NCBI GenBank assembly: GCA_019054805.1
Contig: JAHQIY010000005.1
Span: 1,409,501-1,473,500, forward strand
Direction: 5' to 3'
Length of the DNA stretch: 64,000 nt
From: Brachionus manjavacas
Lineage: Eukaryota > Rotifera > Eurotatoria > Ploima > Brachionidae
The notes under the pieces were generated by a model. That model searched no databases, was not told the DNA's origin, and saw nothing but the letters and a program-made list of their open reading frames with translations. A program made the position numbers and the translations under genes. Positions 47,468-60,200 of the stretch are shown in pieces. The stretch's first letter is position 1, and each line of letters opens with the position of its first letter.

Positions 47468-47656
47468 TCAGCTCTGATCCTTCTGATCGAGAATGGCTTC
47501 AATAAGAAAATACAACAATAAAATATCTGCGTTATGAGTGTAACTTAATTTTATTAGAAAAAAATTAAATTTTTTATCTGTTTTCTCTTTAGTCTTCCTT
47601 TTAATATTTTCTAATGGTTTTTATCCAATGTATCAGGTCTTTCTAAGCACAATCTT

Positions 47657-47909
47657 TACACACACCGCTCAAACAGCTTGGTCATGAAGATCCGCGCATT
47701 CTTACATAGAGCACCTGAAGAGCAGAGTTTTACTTGCTGGATGCCATTTGGAATTAGCTTTGAGTGATCAAGTTTACCGATGTTGGTCAGCGAGTCGAGA
47801 AAAGAGCTTGCCACTGAGCTTAATTGGCAGGCTGTGCTGCTCAGACTTGTCTCCTTGGTTCGATGTTGGCACGAGCTTTTTAAATGTTGGTTTTGGTGGT
47901 TTAAATTTT
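47657..47909 (-). other. Coding-like patch in right arm (mirror of 39130-39381)
   Basis: Inverted copy of the left-arm patch, with the same open frame and no substitution noticed by eye. Origin unknown. Confidence 0.3.
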
Positions 47910-48420
47910 ATGAAGTATCTCAAAAAATCATTTGTTTTTCTTTGTTGAATTCTTTTAGTTTCTCGAATTAAACTACACTTTAAAAACAAAATTTCATAAA
48001 CAAATCCAGGAATTTCAAAGATAGGAATATTTATTCAAAAAAAGTTAAATTTCAAAACCATAATAAAATATTTGAATAATATTTTTCTTCAGAAAATAAT
48101 TTACTTTTTTTTCAATACATTTCATTTTAAAATTTAAAATAAATAGCCAAAATGAAAAATTTAAATCTCAAAACAAGAATTAGTTTTTGTTTAAAAAAAA
48201 ATAAACTACTTATTATTTGATATTCAAATGTTGACTATGTCTACAGTAGAAAAAAAGTCGAAAATTACTAAAATGTAAGGTAAGAAGTTAAAAAATATTC
48301 CTAAACATGTGAAGTTCATTGTCAATATCGACAAAAATCAAAATATGCAAGATTAAGTTGCACTATTTGGTTAAGGATTTTAAACTTCTGATCTATTTCT
48401 TTTATTTATTCATATTAGGC

Positions 48421-48430
48421 TATAAATTGG
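48421..48430 (+). promoter_or_regulatory. TATA box of mannanase copy D
   Basis: TATAAATTGG, 60 bp upstream of the ATG at 48481, in the position expected for a core promoter with a short leader. The identical element is inverted at about 38609-38618 before copy B. Confidence 0.5.
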
Positions 48431-48480
48431 ATCGTAGATTAGTTGGAAAAGCATCAATTTTCAAAATAAAGTGCAAAAAA

Positions 48481-49687
48481 ATGCTAAAATTGATTATTGC
48501 TTTAATTGTGTTGATTCAATTGTCAAGCGCTGTTGTCCAAGAATGGAAGCAATGTGGTGGAAGTGGCTACACTGGAGACATGACTTGTGCTTCTGGTCTT
48601 ACTTGCTCTTTCTATAATGACGCCTTTTGGAGATGTGAAAGATTTAACTATGGTTTCTCTGTTTATGGTCGTCAGATTAGAGACTGCGACGGAAAAGAAT
48701 TTCTAATCAGAGGAGTCAACAGTGCCAATGCCGACTGGGACAACTACAGCAGGTTCTATGCCCAAAAGAGCTTGAAAGTAATTTCAGCTTTGGGCGCCAA
48801 TTCAGTTCGCATTCAATGGAGGATTTCTTTGTCCGGTGGTCTTACAATAAATGATCTAGAAAATGCTATCAAAGTTGCAATCAAAAATAAATTGGCTGTT
48901 ATTGTTCAATTACATGATGCCACAGGCAGTTCTGATCCATCTCAAGTTAGCAGATTGGCTCAATGGTTTGCCGATCATCTCTATGTATTTCAGCGGTATC
49001 ACAGATTTTTAATGATCAACATTGCCAACGAATGGGTAAAATTTAGTTTTAATCTTGAATTTTGAAAATGAGCTATTTTTCTCTTAAAAGAGTCCATTTG
49101 GTACTTCAGCCCAAGTGTGGCACGATGCTTACAAGAACGCAATCAGCATTATCAGAAATAAAGGATGGAAAGGTGTTTTGGTGGTTGACGCTCCCGCTTA
49201 TGCTCAAGATCCAACTGCTATTATTTCTCATGGTCAATCATTGGTAAATCATGACAGAAATAATCATCAAAATGGAAATGTTGTTTTCTCTATTCATGCT
49301 TATGCGGACTGGAAAATTGGAGGCCGATACAATATGGATACCTATGTCAACAAATTATACAACACCGGACTGGCCTGGATATTTGGTGAATTTGCTGATA
49401 AGCATCCAGAACACCCATCATGCTCATGGGTTAACATCGATTACACCAAATTAATGACTTTGGCCAGAGACAAGAGAATCGGCTACTTAGGTTGGTCATG
49501 GGCCGGCAATGGTAACGATTGTGGACAAAGTCTAACCCCATTGAATATGGTTAGTGGAGATCAAAGTCAAGAATATACATGGTTGAAATCTAGCATTAAT
49601 GATTTGACCGAATGGGGTAAACGACTCTTCGCAACTCCAGGCGTTGGAATTCAAGCGACAAGTGTCAAAGGAGCTTTCATGACATAA
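48481..49687 (+). CDS. Secreted GH5 beta-mannanase with CBM1, copy D (intact)
   Basis: Exons 48481-49035 and 49091-49687 with a 55-bp intron; 383 aa, same protein as copy B. Start: MLKLII, which gives a proper signal peptide; the frame is open further upstream (ATG at 48319) but that would bury the signal and lies before the TATA box. CBM1 at about 20-53, GH5 barrel to the C-terminus, catalytic Glu184 (NEW) and Glu285 (GEF). Predicted extracellular hydrolysis of beta-1,4-mannan in algal or plant walls, with the CBM1 anchoring to cellulose. The perfect protein match between B and D while non-coding flanks show indels suggests very recent duplication, gene conversion or selection. Confidence 0.9.
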
Positions 49688-49694
49688 ATTAGCT

Positions 49695-51269
49695 AGATTT
49701 ATATTTTTAGATTCTTATAACAATCTAAATTTACATTCTTAAAGTAAAAATTAAAAAAATATCAAGAAAACTTTTTGTCATAATTTTAGACCACCCAGTC
49801 AAACATTTAATAGAGATTTTTTGTAGTATCTTTAAAGATTCTTAATAAAATCTCTAAAATTTGGCCTATTTTGAAGAAACAATAGAGATGTTTTAGAGAT
49901 AAAAAAAAATCTTTGTTTTTTCTCTATATTCTCTTTAAAATTTTTAATCGGTTCTACCAGTCAAAACGTCTAAAGAGATATTTTGTAAATTCTTTCAAGA
50001 TTCTTTAAAATTGAGATGTTTTACAGATAAAAAAAAATATTAATTAGAAAAAAAAATCTTTATTTTTCCTCTATATTCTCTGTTCTAACAGTCAAAAAGT
50101 TTTAGATATATGGTAATTTCTTTATAAATTCTCTATTATTTTTTTTTATTATTTTATTTGTTTATTAATTGTGCCGATAAATGAAAAAAATTTACATATC
50201 TCCTATTTTAAAAAATAAAAATAAAAATACCCTCGCATATTAATTGTTATTTCTTAAGTTACTTTTAGATTTGAGCATTAGACTTAACTAAAAAGTCTCA
50301 TCAATCAAGCATGACAATAAAGTCGTGAGAAATAAGTTTTTAAACGACGAATAATAATCAAGTTAAAAATTTGAAATGTCCCCTCATTTATATATTTAAT
50401 AATAAAAAAATAATAATTTGAAATGTCGAAAAGATAGAGCTATTAGCGATGTATCAAAAAACATGTGATTTTTAGATTTTTCTCAAGAACCATTCCTAAT
50501 TACTTAATTGATAAAATGTTTAATTGAATAATGCTGTACGCTAATTTGCTTATGGGATTGATAGCGGTTACTATTTTTTATTGATAGGTGCCACAGTTTC
50601 TTAATTATCCGATCTTTTTTTTTCAAGATACAGTTAAATTATCGACAAGCAAGCTCTCCCGTTTAGAAGACAATAATTAAATCATTATACGTTGTCTTGA
50701 AAGGTAATAAGTTCAAAATAAAGAAATACAATCTACTTTTAGCAACTCAACGTTTATTTTTTATTTACACCAAAATTGTAATTAAAGTAATAAGGAAATT
50801 TTCTTCTTTTTAATATAATTATTAAAAAGTCATAAGTTTTATGTCAAGTTAAAGTCCGAACTTAAAATAATTTTTTAGATTGCGGACCTGGACTTTAATT
50901 TTAGCTTTGTCTAAAACTTTACCGCCAAAATAACTCCTTTAAACTGCAAAAAATTTATGAGGCCGCAATCATGACTGATGAATGGTCGTTCTTGTTAATT
51001 TTTTTGGCGCCCTATTTTAAGCATACTCACTGAAATTAAAGTTCAAGCCAGCCTTTGAGTTGACTTAAGACTTGTGAATTTTAAGCAACTCTTCTTTTTA
51101 AAAAAAATAAGTTTTTTATTTTTTTTGATTGTACTTTTTGATAATTTGAATCAAAATAAAAAATAGCTAGTGGTCTAAAATTATGACAAAAACTTTCTTG
51201 ATATTTTTTATAATTTTTACTTTAAGAATGTAAATTTAGATTGTTTTAAGAATCTAAAAATATAAATCT
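49695..51269. repeat. Mirror of the inverted-repeat-bounded interval at 35891-37342
   Basis: The same ~100 bp inverted repeats lie at both ends (starting AGATTTATATTTTTAGATTC at 49695). This copy is about 120 bp longer, mainly from an extra block near 49935-50090 with repeated ATCTTTATTTTT-CTCTATATTCTC motifs, which looks like a local tandem duplication relative to the left arm. Confidence 0.6.
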
Positions 51270-51360
51270 ATTCACAAATATATATTTTAAAAATAGAAAT
51301 ATTTTAAAATTTTTGTTTAAATAGTTTAGATTCTTAAAAATTCTAAATCCAAACTAAAAA

Positions 51361-51929
51361 ATGTCTCAAGCCAAAACTTTAAACAACGAAACCGAAGAAA
51401 AATTGAACCATTTTTTCAATTATCTCAAATACTTTAGCGATAAATGCACCACATTATCGTCTATCAGTCATTTTCACTATGGAGACAAATATGGTTTGTG
51501 TGATTTTTTCAATTGGTGTGCCCAAGATTTAAATAAGATGAGCGAAAAAGTCATAGATTATATAAAACAAAGAAATGGTCAAGTTAATATGATAGAATTG
51601 ATTGCGAGCAAATTTGATGTTGAAACAGAGAAAAAATCGACCTGCATTCATTGACTCCCTATGAATTGGTCGATTACCTTCATCAAGAAGATACACACTA
51701 CAATGATTTGCTTAATGATTTGATTCGGTTTGCTGAAAAACATCATGATGAAGAATTGAAGCAATTTTTTTCCAGCTACAAAAATGAGCTGACTAATTGG
51801 AACAAAAAAATTGATGATTCATTGCTCACTATAAGAAAATCTACGACTTCGTCAAAATTAACCGAAGATGATTTGCACAATGTATTTCAAATCCAATTTG
51901 ATAAAATCAAAAATTTTAGAGAAATTTAA
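51361..51929 (+). pseudogene. Ferritin-like copy 5 (one frameshift)
   Basis: Full-length homologue, 569 bp: one A is missing from the run near 51635 (GAGAAAAAATCGACC, six A instead of seven), splitting it into 51361-51654 and a frame resuming at about 51645. Otherwise the same as copy 3. As the shift is in a homopolymer it may be a sequencing error; if so there would be three functional copies. Confidence 0.75.
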
Positions 51930-52096
51930 TATTTATTTATCTAATTTTAACTAAAATGTTTGTTTTGAATTTTTTCATGAATAAAATAAAATGAAAAAAT
52001 TAATTTTTTTTTTTTCTTTCTTTTTTTTTGTTTAGTATCGCTAGGCCAAGAGCTCAAGAATACGGTGGCTTTTAAGATCGTTCCGGTGAGTATGTA

Positions 52097-52249
52097 CCGT
52101 ATTCCCTCGTTCAATTATGCTGCACCATAAGCTAAAATACCAGCTTTTGGACAATGAACCAAAGTATATCTCACACATTCTAGAAAAAATATTGTTTTAA
52201 TTTGCATGTGTTAGCTTGTAGTGCAACATAATCGAACGAGGGAATACAG
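52097..52249. mobile_element. Mariner-type MITE, copy 4
   Basis: Same orientation and ends as copy 2 with TA on both sides; slightly shorter through a small internal deletion near 52188. About 165 bp beyond ferritin-like copy 5. Confidence 0.75.
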
Positions 52250-52779
52250 TATGAAATGCTTTGCTGATTAATTAATATTTTTTTTAATGACCATAAATCT
52301 TTGTCTTTTTTTTCAAATTTCCAAACAAAAATCAATCTCATTCTATTTCACCAAAGAGTTTAAATTCAAATATGAAAATGTTTGCATTATTAAATTAAAA
52401 TTATTTTTTTTTTTGAAACTGAAAAAAATATTTGAAACATCGCACTTTTTCAATTTTATTTCAACATTGGATTCATTTTGTAATTCAAACACAATCCTGG
52501 AAAGAAATAAGGCCAAATTTTTCTAAAAAATTGTCTTATTAAAGTTATTTGATTCAGATTTGATTAAAGTTATTTGATTCAGATTTTAAATTTAAGAGTT
52601 TGGTGATATATAAATAATAACTCTTAGCTAGTTTTAAAATAGCTTCCTTAGAAAAAAAAACATAAAAGAGAAGAGCAAAAATCAAAGTTAAGGAGAATAA
52701 AGGTCTTAAAAAATTGGATTTTTACATAGGTTGCAAAATAGGAAATTATTTTGATAGAAAATAGCTTCCTTTTTACTTA

Positions 52780-53230
52780 TAACGATAAACTACATGCATT
52801 TTTTTAGAATTAAGATTTTGATCAATCATAAAACCTAATAAACAAATTTTCTTAGCAACAAGGATTTTTTCTCCACTTATTTTGAATTTTTCAGGGAACA
52901 AAAATTTCTAATTTGCAAAAATCATACGATAAGTCTTAGATCAATTGATATCTATTTTATTGAAATTACACCATTCATTTAGATTTTTTGCTGTAAAATA
53001 TAAAAACATCAAAAACGTTTCAAGATCTTTATCATAGATGCTTAATGTTGTATCATTGGCAAACATTTTGATTTTTAAATTTTTAGAAAAAGAAGAGGCC
53101 CTAAAACAGACCCCTAATTTTACACCTAATTTTAGTTTTGCAGTTTTACTTATTTCACTATCTATTCTTACTATCCAGGATCTATTTTTGAAATAGTTTG
53201 AAAGAAGCCCAACATAAGAATTATCAAAAC
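52780..53230 (-). pseudogene. Degenerate LINE reverse transcriptase
   Basis: On the minus strand: SYVGLLSNYF, KNRSWIVRIDSEIS, KLGVCFRASSF, KMFANDTTLSIYDKD (catalytic motif FADD decayed to FAND), KNLNEWCNFNKIDIN, stop, SKTYRMIF, then a further stop and KICLLGFMIDQNLN. Motif order is that of CR1/Jockey RT palm and thumb, broken by in-frame stops. Confidence 0.7.
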
Positions 53231-54277
53231 TAAAATGAAAAAGTTTTAAAAGTAAATAATTTAATTTTAGTTTAATTCTATTTGAAAAATAAAAAATTTA
53301 ACATTTTATGCTTAAATTTAAATTTAAAATTTTTTTTAAAATCTGTATAAATTAAGTTGATAGATATTATTAAAAATTGAAAGCTTAAAAGTAGAGTAGA
53401 AAATTTCAATATTGATCTCTTAATCACAAAGCTATTAATTTATCTCGAATAAAAATATCCAAAAGTTTTTTCTCCCCTGATTTTTATTGACATTAGTTCG
53501 ATTTGATTCTCACTATTCTTTAGATTATAATTAAAATTTCTTGAGTAGTTTTCTAGCAATTGATTTTTAAGTTATTTAGGTGAATTTTAATAAAAAATAT
53601 TTAATAGGAAAACGATAGCATATTCTTTAAAATCCTATACTGAAAAGAAAAAGCTTAATTATTGCATCTTTGAGAAATAACACAAAAGAAAGAACAAAAA
53701 TCAAAATAAGACAAAGTTTGGAAAAACTGTATTTTTATCGATGTTGATAGATAGAATAGTCTTTTTAAACTTAAATATTTCTTATTAACAACAAAAAAAA
53801 TACAATAAACAAGTTTTGAAGAATTTAGAATTATATCAGTAGCAACTTGTTATCCTATCAACATAATTTTTACTTAAAACTTGCTATTTAAAACATTCGT
53901 TGGTTATTTATTAAAATAACTGTTCAATTTATTAATCTACTATCTATCAGCAATCTTTTTAATCATTAAAATACAACCTTTTTGAAAAAAGAGCACAAAA
54001 AAATAAAAAAATATTTTAATTCATTTATTTTATTTAATTTTATTTTATTTTATTTTAAATTTGTTCAATTAATTCATTGTCAGCATTTAAGACTTATTCA
54101 GAGTGCAAATCAAATTTTTTCTTATTTTTTTTTAAATTAAAAATATAATTTAATATAAACGAATTTTAAATACTTAATTTAAACAACTTGAATTTTATTA
54201 ATTAAAAAATTTCTCACTGGATTTTACAAATAAAAATTCAAATTTAAATTAAAACAAAAAACTCAAAATAAAAATTA
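53231..54277. other. AT-rich intergenic region, nothing recognised
   Basis: Low-complexity sequence between LINE debris and the TRIM gene 3' end; no ORF of note. It probably contains the TRIM 3' UTR on the minus strand. Confidence 0.4.
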
Positions 54278-57200
54278 TCAACTTTCATTTTGTTTTGATT
54301 CAGGAGTTTCTGGATTTTCTAATTTTATAACTAAAGTACCCTGCGGTGTCATTAGCCTGATGCCGCGTTCCAATTTGGTCAAATTTCCAAATGCAGCTTG
54401 GCCAAATTGTTGCGCATTAGTCTGATTTCCTTGTTCTGTACAAGGCTTATTTGAATTCGACATACCAAAGCGGAATTTTCCACGTCGATCCAATATCGAC
54501 AAGCTATTTGCCTCAGGGTCAATAATAATTATCTCACTACTAGGCAAAACAGCAATCGAACAACCAGGCTTGACATGTCTACGAACCCTTCGACCAAGTT
54601 TGTTTCTGTCAACTGGAGCATTTGGATTAGAATCTTCGTCAATGGAAGATTGACTGCTCAGGCATGGATTCGTCTGAAGATCTGTTTGAGTTTCTTTGGT
54701 GTCTGTTTTTAGTGAATAATTAGACGGAGGTGGTGCAGCTTTTTTCTCGAAAATGGACCTGTTTGTTGTCGCTAGGTCGTGAATCATTCGAATATCTGTC
54801 TGAGCTTCTGTTTCTCTGATCATGTCAGCCATCAAATCCCGAATATCTCGGTATGTTATTTGGGTTGATTTGTCCACAGTGTGCTCAGCTTGTGACACTT
54901 CGTCATAATCATGATCGTGGCTAGTCTCATCTTCTTCACCTGAAGAATACCTGGCCGAAATGCCTCTTGCTATACCTGATATGTAGCTCTCACTTTGCTC
55001 TACATTTTCACAATCTCCCAGAGTTCCTAGATGAAGCGATCCGGGCACAAAGTTGACTTTTTTAAGAATATTGTCAGGTATCGGATCCAATTTGATTTCT
55101 TCGAATTCTTCGAATTTGTCACACAGTTGCTTTTTTAGAAGCAAGAGCTCTATGTCTTTGCCATTGACCACCATGTCTGTCAAGTTACAAGTGGACTTGA
55201 GTTGATCTAAATAAGATTCAAGCTCATCCCGCTTGTTCAAATACTGATTTGTCTCGTCACCGTACAGACTTTTCAATTCTTCTACTAGGCTGGTTTCTTT
55301 TTGCCTAATGGCTTCTATAAAACTTAGGGCACAACTGTGTATTTCGTCTTGGGTGAAGAGTATTCTTGTTTCGCATTGTCTCAATATGTCCAAGCGATTT
55401 TTGATATCGCTTATTTTTTGTCTGCATTTGCGCAAATTGTCCTCGATGGCCTCCTTGTGGTGATCGATGCCAGATTTAAAATCGACCAGATCATGTTCCA
55501 AATGCTCTGTAAATGTGCATGGAACACACACACATATTTCGCATTGTTCACAATAGAATCTTACCTGCTCGTTCGGATGGTCTTTGCACATGATGTCTTT
55601 CTCATTTTCGAGCTCGAATATTGAGTGGTTCTGGGTGATTTTCATTGTTTGATGCTGGTGAGCGCAAGAGTCGCACATCAATTTTTGGCACTCGACACAC
55701 TTGGACGTGGCGTCACGGTCTCGTTGGTGCACTACTTTACAAATTTCGCATTCGCGAATTTTAGATGGCTTTTTAGACAAAAGGAGCTCGTTCAAACTGC
55801 TGATGAGAAAATTATCGTTTAGTTTGCGAACGCCACCTGTGGGAATAACTGTCTTTTTTCGGCATATTGGACACGAGAATTCACGGTAATCCGTGTACTT
55901 GTACGAGCGTTGAGCACTGACATGCTGTTCAATACACTCTTCACAAAATGTATGAAGCTAATTGAAAATTGATTTTTTAATTTTTTCAAAAATTGATTAA
56001 AAAATAAAATTTAAATTGTTTTTGGAAAATTTTTTTTAGGCAGGGTATCGATTCATGGAAAAGTCTGATTGAATAACTTTTATCGAAAATTTATACATAA
56101 AGTTTTTATGGGAGATAAAAATTCAAAAAAATTAATCACTGAAGAAAAGCTTAAAACTTGACAAATTTTTCGGCGATAGTCTAATTGGTGAACTAAGAAA
56201 AAAAGTGAACTTTCTAATTTTTAATTGGTGAACATAGTTCACTTAATAAATTTTATATCAAAAAAAAAGGTAACTTGAAATATTGATTTAATTAGATAAG
56301 ATAATATTAGATATGTCAATCGATAAATATTAATTAATTTTATTTATTTTTATGTATTTTTGAGATATGAATTATTAAGCCACGTTCATTTTGAACATGT
56401 TTAATTATTCCTTTTTCTTGGCATATTGTACACAAAACTTTGCTCTGTTCGGGCGTAGAACGTAGAACTTTGTGGACAGCTTCAGTGGCATCAGATGATG
56501 GTTTTGGATATATAAAACATTCTTTCTCCAGTTCAATGGCAGTTTTTAACATCCGTCAACTTTATATCGTTCAATCGGCTAACCATTTCGGACACTTTCA
56601 AGTTCATTTTAGACTCTAATGAGTTCGGTTTAGTAGGTTTTGATTCATGATCTAATATAGTTTCAGATAGATTTACAACTTCATCAGTCCATGTACCATC
56701 TTTTGACTCATCATCATCATCATCTTTAACATCTATTCTATTATCATCTTCATCGATTTCTTCTACCTCATCAAATTTAATAAATGATTTAGAACTGTCT
56801 GCTGGGTAATATTTAGCAATCTCTGCCAATATTTTTTCGTAAGCATCGACACGGCTGGTTGCCACGATTTGCCTCCATAGAAATTCATCAATAAAAGATT
56901 TTAAATGAACGCGTAAGCAGCCATTCATTTGTTTGAATGCTTCCTTAGCCTGTTTCCATAATCCCTCTATTTTATTTGTATGTGCACCTGTTGTGGGATC
57001 TATAAAATTATACTTATGGTTGACTTTCAGGTGACCAAAATTTAGTTGTTTGAGCTTTTCATAAGAAGACCAACTATCGGAAATGATGATTGTTTCAGGT
57101 TCAACATGTTCATATATTATTTGTAATAAGACCGACTTACGATCTGGCACTATTTGAATCAAACATTTGTGAACACCACAATTTTATAATTTCAACTACC

Positions 57201-60200
57201 AAGAGCATCGGAGTTTTAAATAAACTAAAAAAAGAATTTCTATAAACACTTTGAAATTTTTGACAGCCTGTATTGGTACACCTAAACGATGCTTGCACGC
57301 GGCTATTTTTATCTCTTTTTCTACCAACTAGTTCGAGTTTTGAGTTACAAAAGTAACAGCCTTGATTTGTTAGAATACCTTTTTTTTGAAATTCTCCAAT
57401 TAACATGACTTCGCTAATTTCGATTTGGTGTTTTGGCATATTTAATTAAAAGCTATTTTTTTAGTTCACTTGTTTTTGAAAAGTTCACTTATTTTTCTAG
57501 CAAAAAAAAAAAGTGATCATTTAATTATGCTTCTATTCTTTTTTTTTAAGATCACAAGTTAGTGAACTTTTGTTCACTAATTAGACTATCGCCAATTTTT
57601 CAATAATTTAAAAAAATTCTTTGTTATGTTTTTCATTGTTTTCTCTCGTTTGGAACGAAAATAATTTGTTTTTATAATTATTTCGTCTCATAATTTTCTC
57701 TGAGATTTTTTTGGAATTATAAAATAATTTATTAGTCAATTAAAAATACACAACAAAAAAATGCACTTGTCAGTCGGAAAAACAAAAGCCATAAAATTCT
57801 CATAAATATATTTTTGACCTATAATTTCATGTTCTAGCTTTTAATTTTGATGTTAGCATTTTGATATCTTATAATTCATTAAATTAAAATATTAAAAATT
57901 TTCAAAAAAATTATCTTTTTAATTTTTATCAAAGAAAATTAAATCGAATTAAAACTAAATATTATTTCCGTCATAGTTCGTGATAGTGAAGTTTGGAGCA
58001 ATTAATTTTATAGCAAAGCAAAATATTAAAAAAATTGAAAAACAAATAGATAATTTTCAAAATTTTGTATAAAAATCATATAAAAAATTAGGATATGATT
58101 TACCCGCAAAAATAAAATTAGAACAAATTAAACAAATTCCATCTCAGCACCCGGCTTTCATGGGGTCTAAAAAACTTGAAATTCTGGGGAAAAAATTTGG
58201 AATAAAGATCATTTTTGTTCCAAAATATCACTGCGAACTAAACCCTTTTGAAGGCCTATGGTGTTTTCTATATGTTCGTACTAGAACAGATCAGAGTTTT
58301 GATAAAATGAAAAAGTTGATTGATGATGCTCGAGACGATTTTATTAGAAAAGAAATCTATAAAAAATTAGTACGAAGATTTTGGAGGTCAGTTGATGCTT
58401 ATTATAAAGGATCAACTTATGGAGAAGTTCTAAAGGCATATTTTTCAGGTAAAACTAAGGCAATTCATCAACAACATTTAAAAATAACAAATTCATTACT
58501 ATAATTAATTGAATGTATTTTTTTTGAGTAATAATTGAAAAATTTTCAAAAATTTTTTTTTCAAAAAATGGACTCGTTTTGAGCGATTATAAAAATTTTT
58601 AAACTAAATAAATAAAAAAAATAAAACCATCATTTTGTTTAGAATCTTGTCTAGTTTCAGAATTTGTATAAAAATATATAGGTAAAGGGGTTTGCAAAAA
58701 AGTAGATCACGAAAAAGTTAAAAAGTGTCAAAATTTTTCCGATTCGGTCGAAATCCATGTCTGGAGATAGTGTGGAAGTTTTGCATCGCGCGAACTTTAA
58801 TAAAGCAATAGTTTTTTTTATTTTTCCATTTTTAATTCTTCTTTTGATTATTTTTTAATTAAATTAATGATTATTGTTATCAAAATATGGTTCAACATAA
58901 AAATTATTGGTAAAATAACTTGATTACTGTAAAAAAACTGAATGCATGATTGAAAATTTAATTTGTGGTTGTTTTATTAAATTAGTGGTATAATTTACTA
59001 TTTTTGTGGTTTCAGTTTACTACGGTCCAATACTGATAAACAAATAAATAAATAATAATATTTATTTAATAATGCTTTTTTTATAAAACTTAATAAAGAC
59101 ATATTCACTAAAATGGAGAAGAAAAGTGATTTATTGACATCCTTGTTGGTATTTCTGGAAAAGTTAACTTAACCATGAGCGTTTAAGATTAGAAACCATG
59201 ACGGGTTTCGACTTGGTAATAATTGCGGTGTAAAAGATCATCTCGATGCAATAACTTCTGTGACAGATCGGAGCCGTTGCTCAAAAAGGTACTAGAAAAG
59301 GAGATGAGTGCCTCCTCATTATCAGCTAGGATAGAAAATAGAAAAATTATGCGAACGAAGAAGTCAGATCGTCTTTAAGGGTATAATTGCTTAAAAGAAG
59401 AAAATTTAACCTTAAAAACTATTAAAAGCTTCTGAAATTAAATGAAAATAATTATCTTTTTAATATTTTTTGGTCAAAAATAAAGTATTTTCCAACTTTC
59501 TGATAATAAATCTAGTAATTAAAATAAATTAATTTTTATTAAATATTTTACCAGATAATTGTAATTTAAAAATTAACCTGGAAATTGTTTTTGTTTAAAA
59601 AAAAAATATTTTAATATATTATGGCAAATAAGGTTTACAAATTAATAAAAATACATGGAAATGTTATTTTAACTCCACTTTAAATTAGCTTACATTTTAA
59701 AATAAAATTTCTTTCCTAATCTGATTTTTTTAGGAAAATGAAATTTAAATAATCAGTAAAGAAAGTCTAAATAAAGTAGATAATGTGAATTTTAAACAAA
59801 AAACAGAACAAGAATAAAATATATTAATATCTTTTTTTGTTGAAAAGCATAAAATCGCTTTCTTAAATTGTATCAACAGATACATTCATATCAACTAAAT
59901 CTGGAGGATTAAAGTTAAGAGCAAAATCAATTTGCAGAATATTACATTTTAAAGTTGTTATAAATCACATTATTAATATAATGAATTATTAATTTATTTT
60001 AAATGAAAATAAATTAAAAAAATCTTAATTAAAGATCTGCAAGAACTCATGAAATTAATTTTAAATTTTCATTTCAGCATTGTATCATGGTACTTAAATG
60101 GAAAATTCAACTTTATAATCATTCTTTAAAATTATCACTAAAAAAAAGTTTATTAGATATTAATTTTACTTGAAATTTACTGCAGAACCAAATTTTCAAA

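Noticed and set aside
48319..48480. N-terminal extension of mannanase copy D by 54 residues
   Set aside because: It begins before the TATA box and would place the signal peptide internally; MLKLII at 48481 gives a normal secreted protein.
33345..49687. Bacterial or fungal contamination as source of the mannanase
   Set aside because: The genes contain a spliceosomal intron, share the AT-rich flanks, and are interleaved with LINE and MITE sequences found elsewhere in the window.
55337..55889. Plus-strand open frames opposite the TRIM exon
   Set aside because: Antisense to B-box and coiled-coil coding sequence, with no protein-like motifs of their own.
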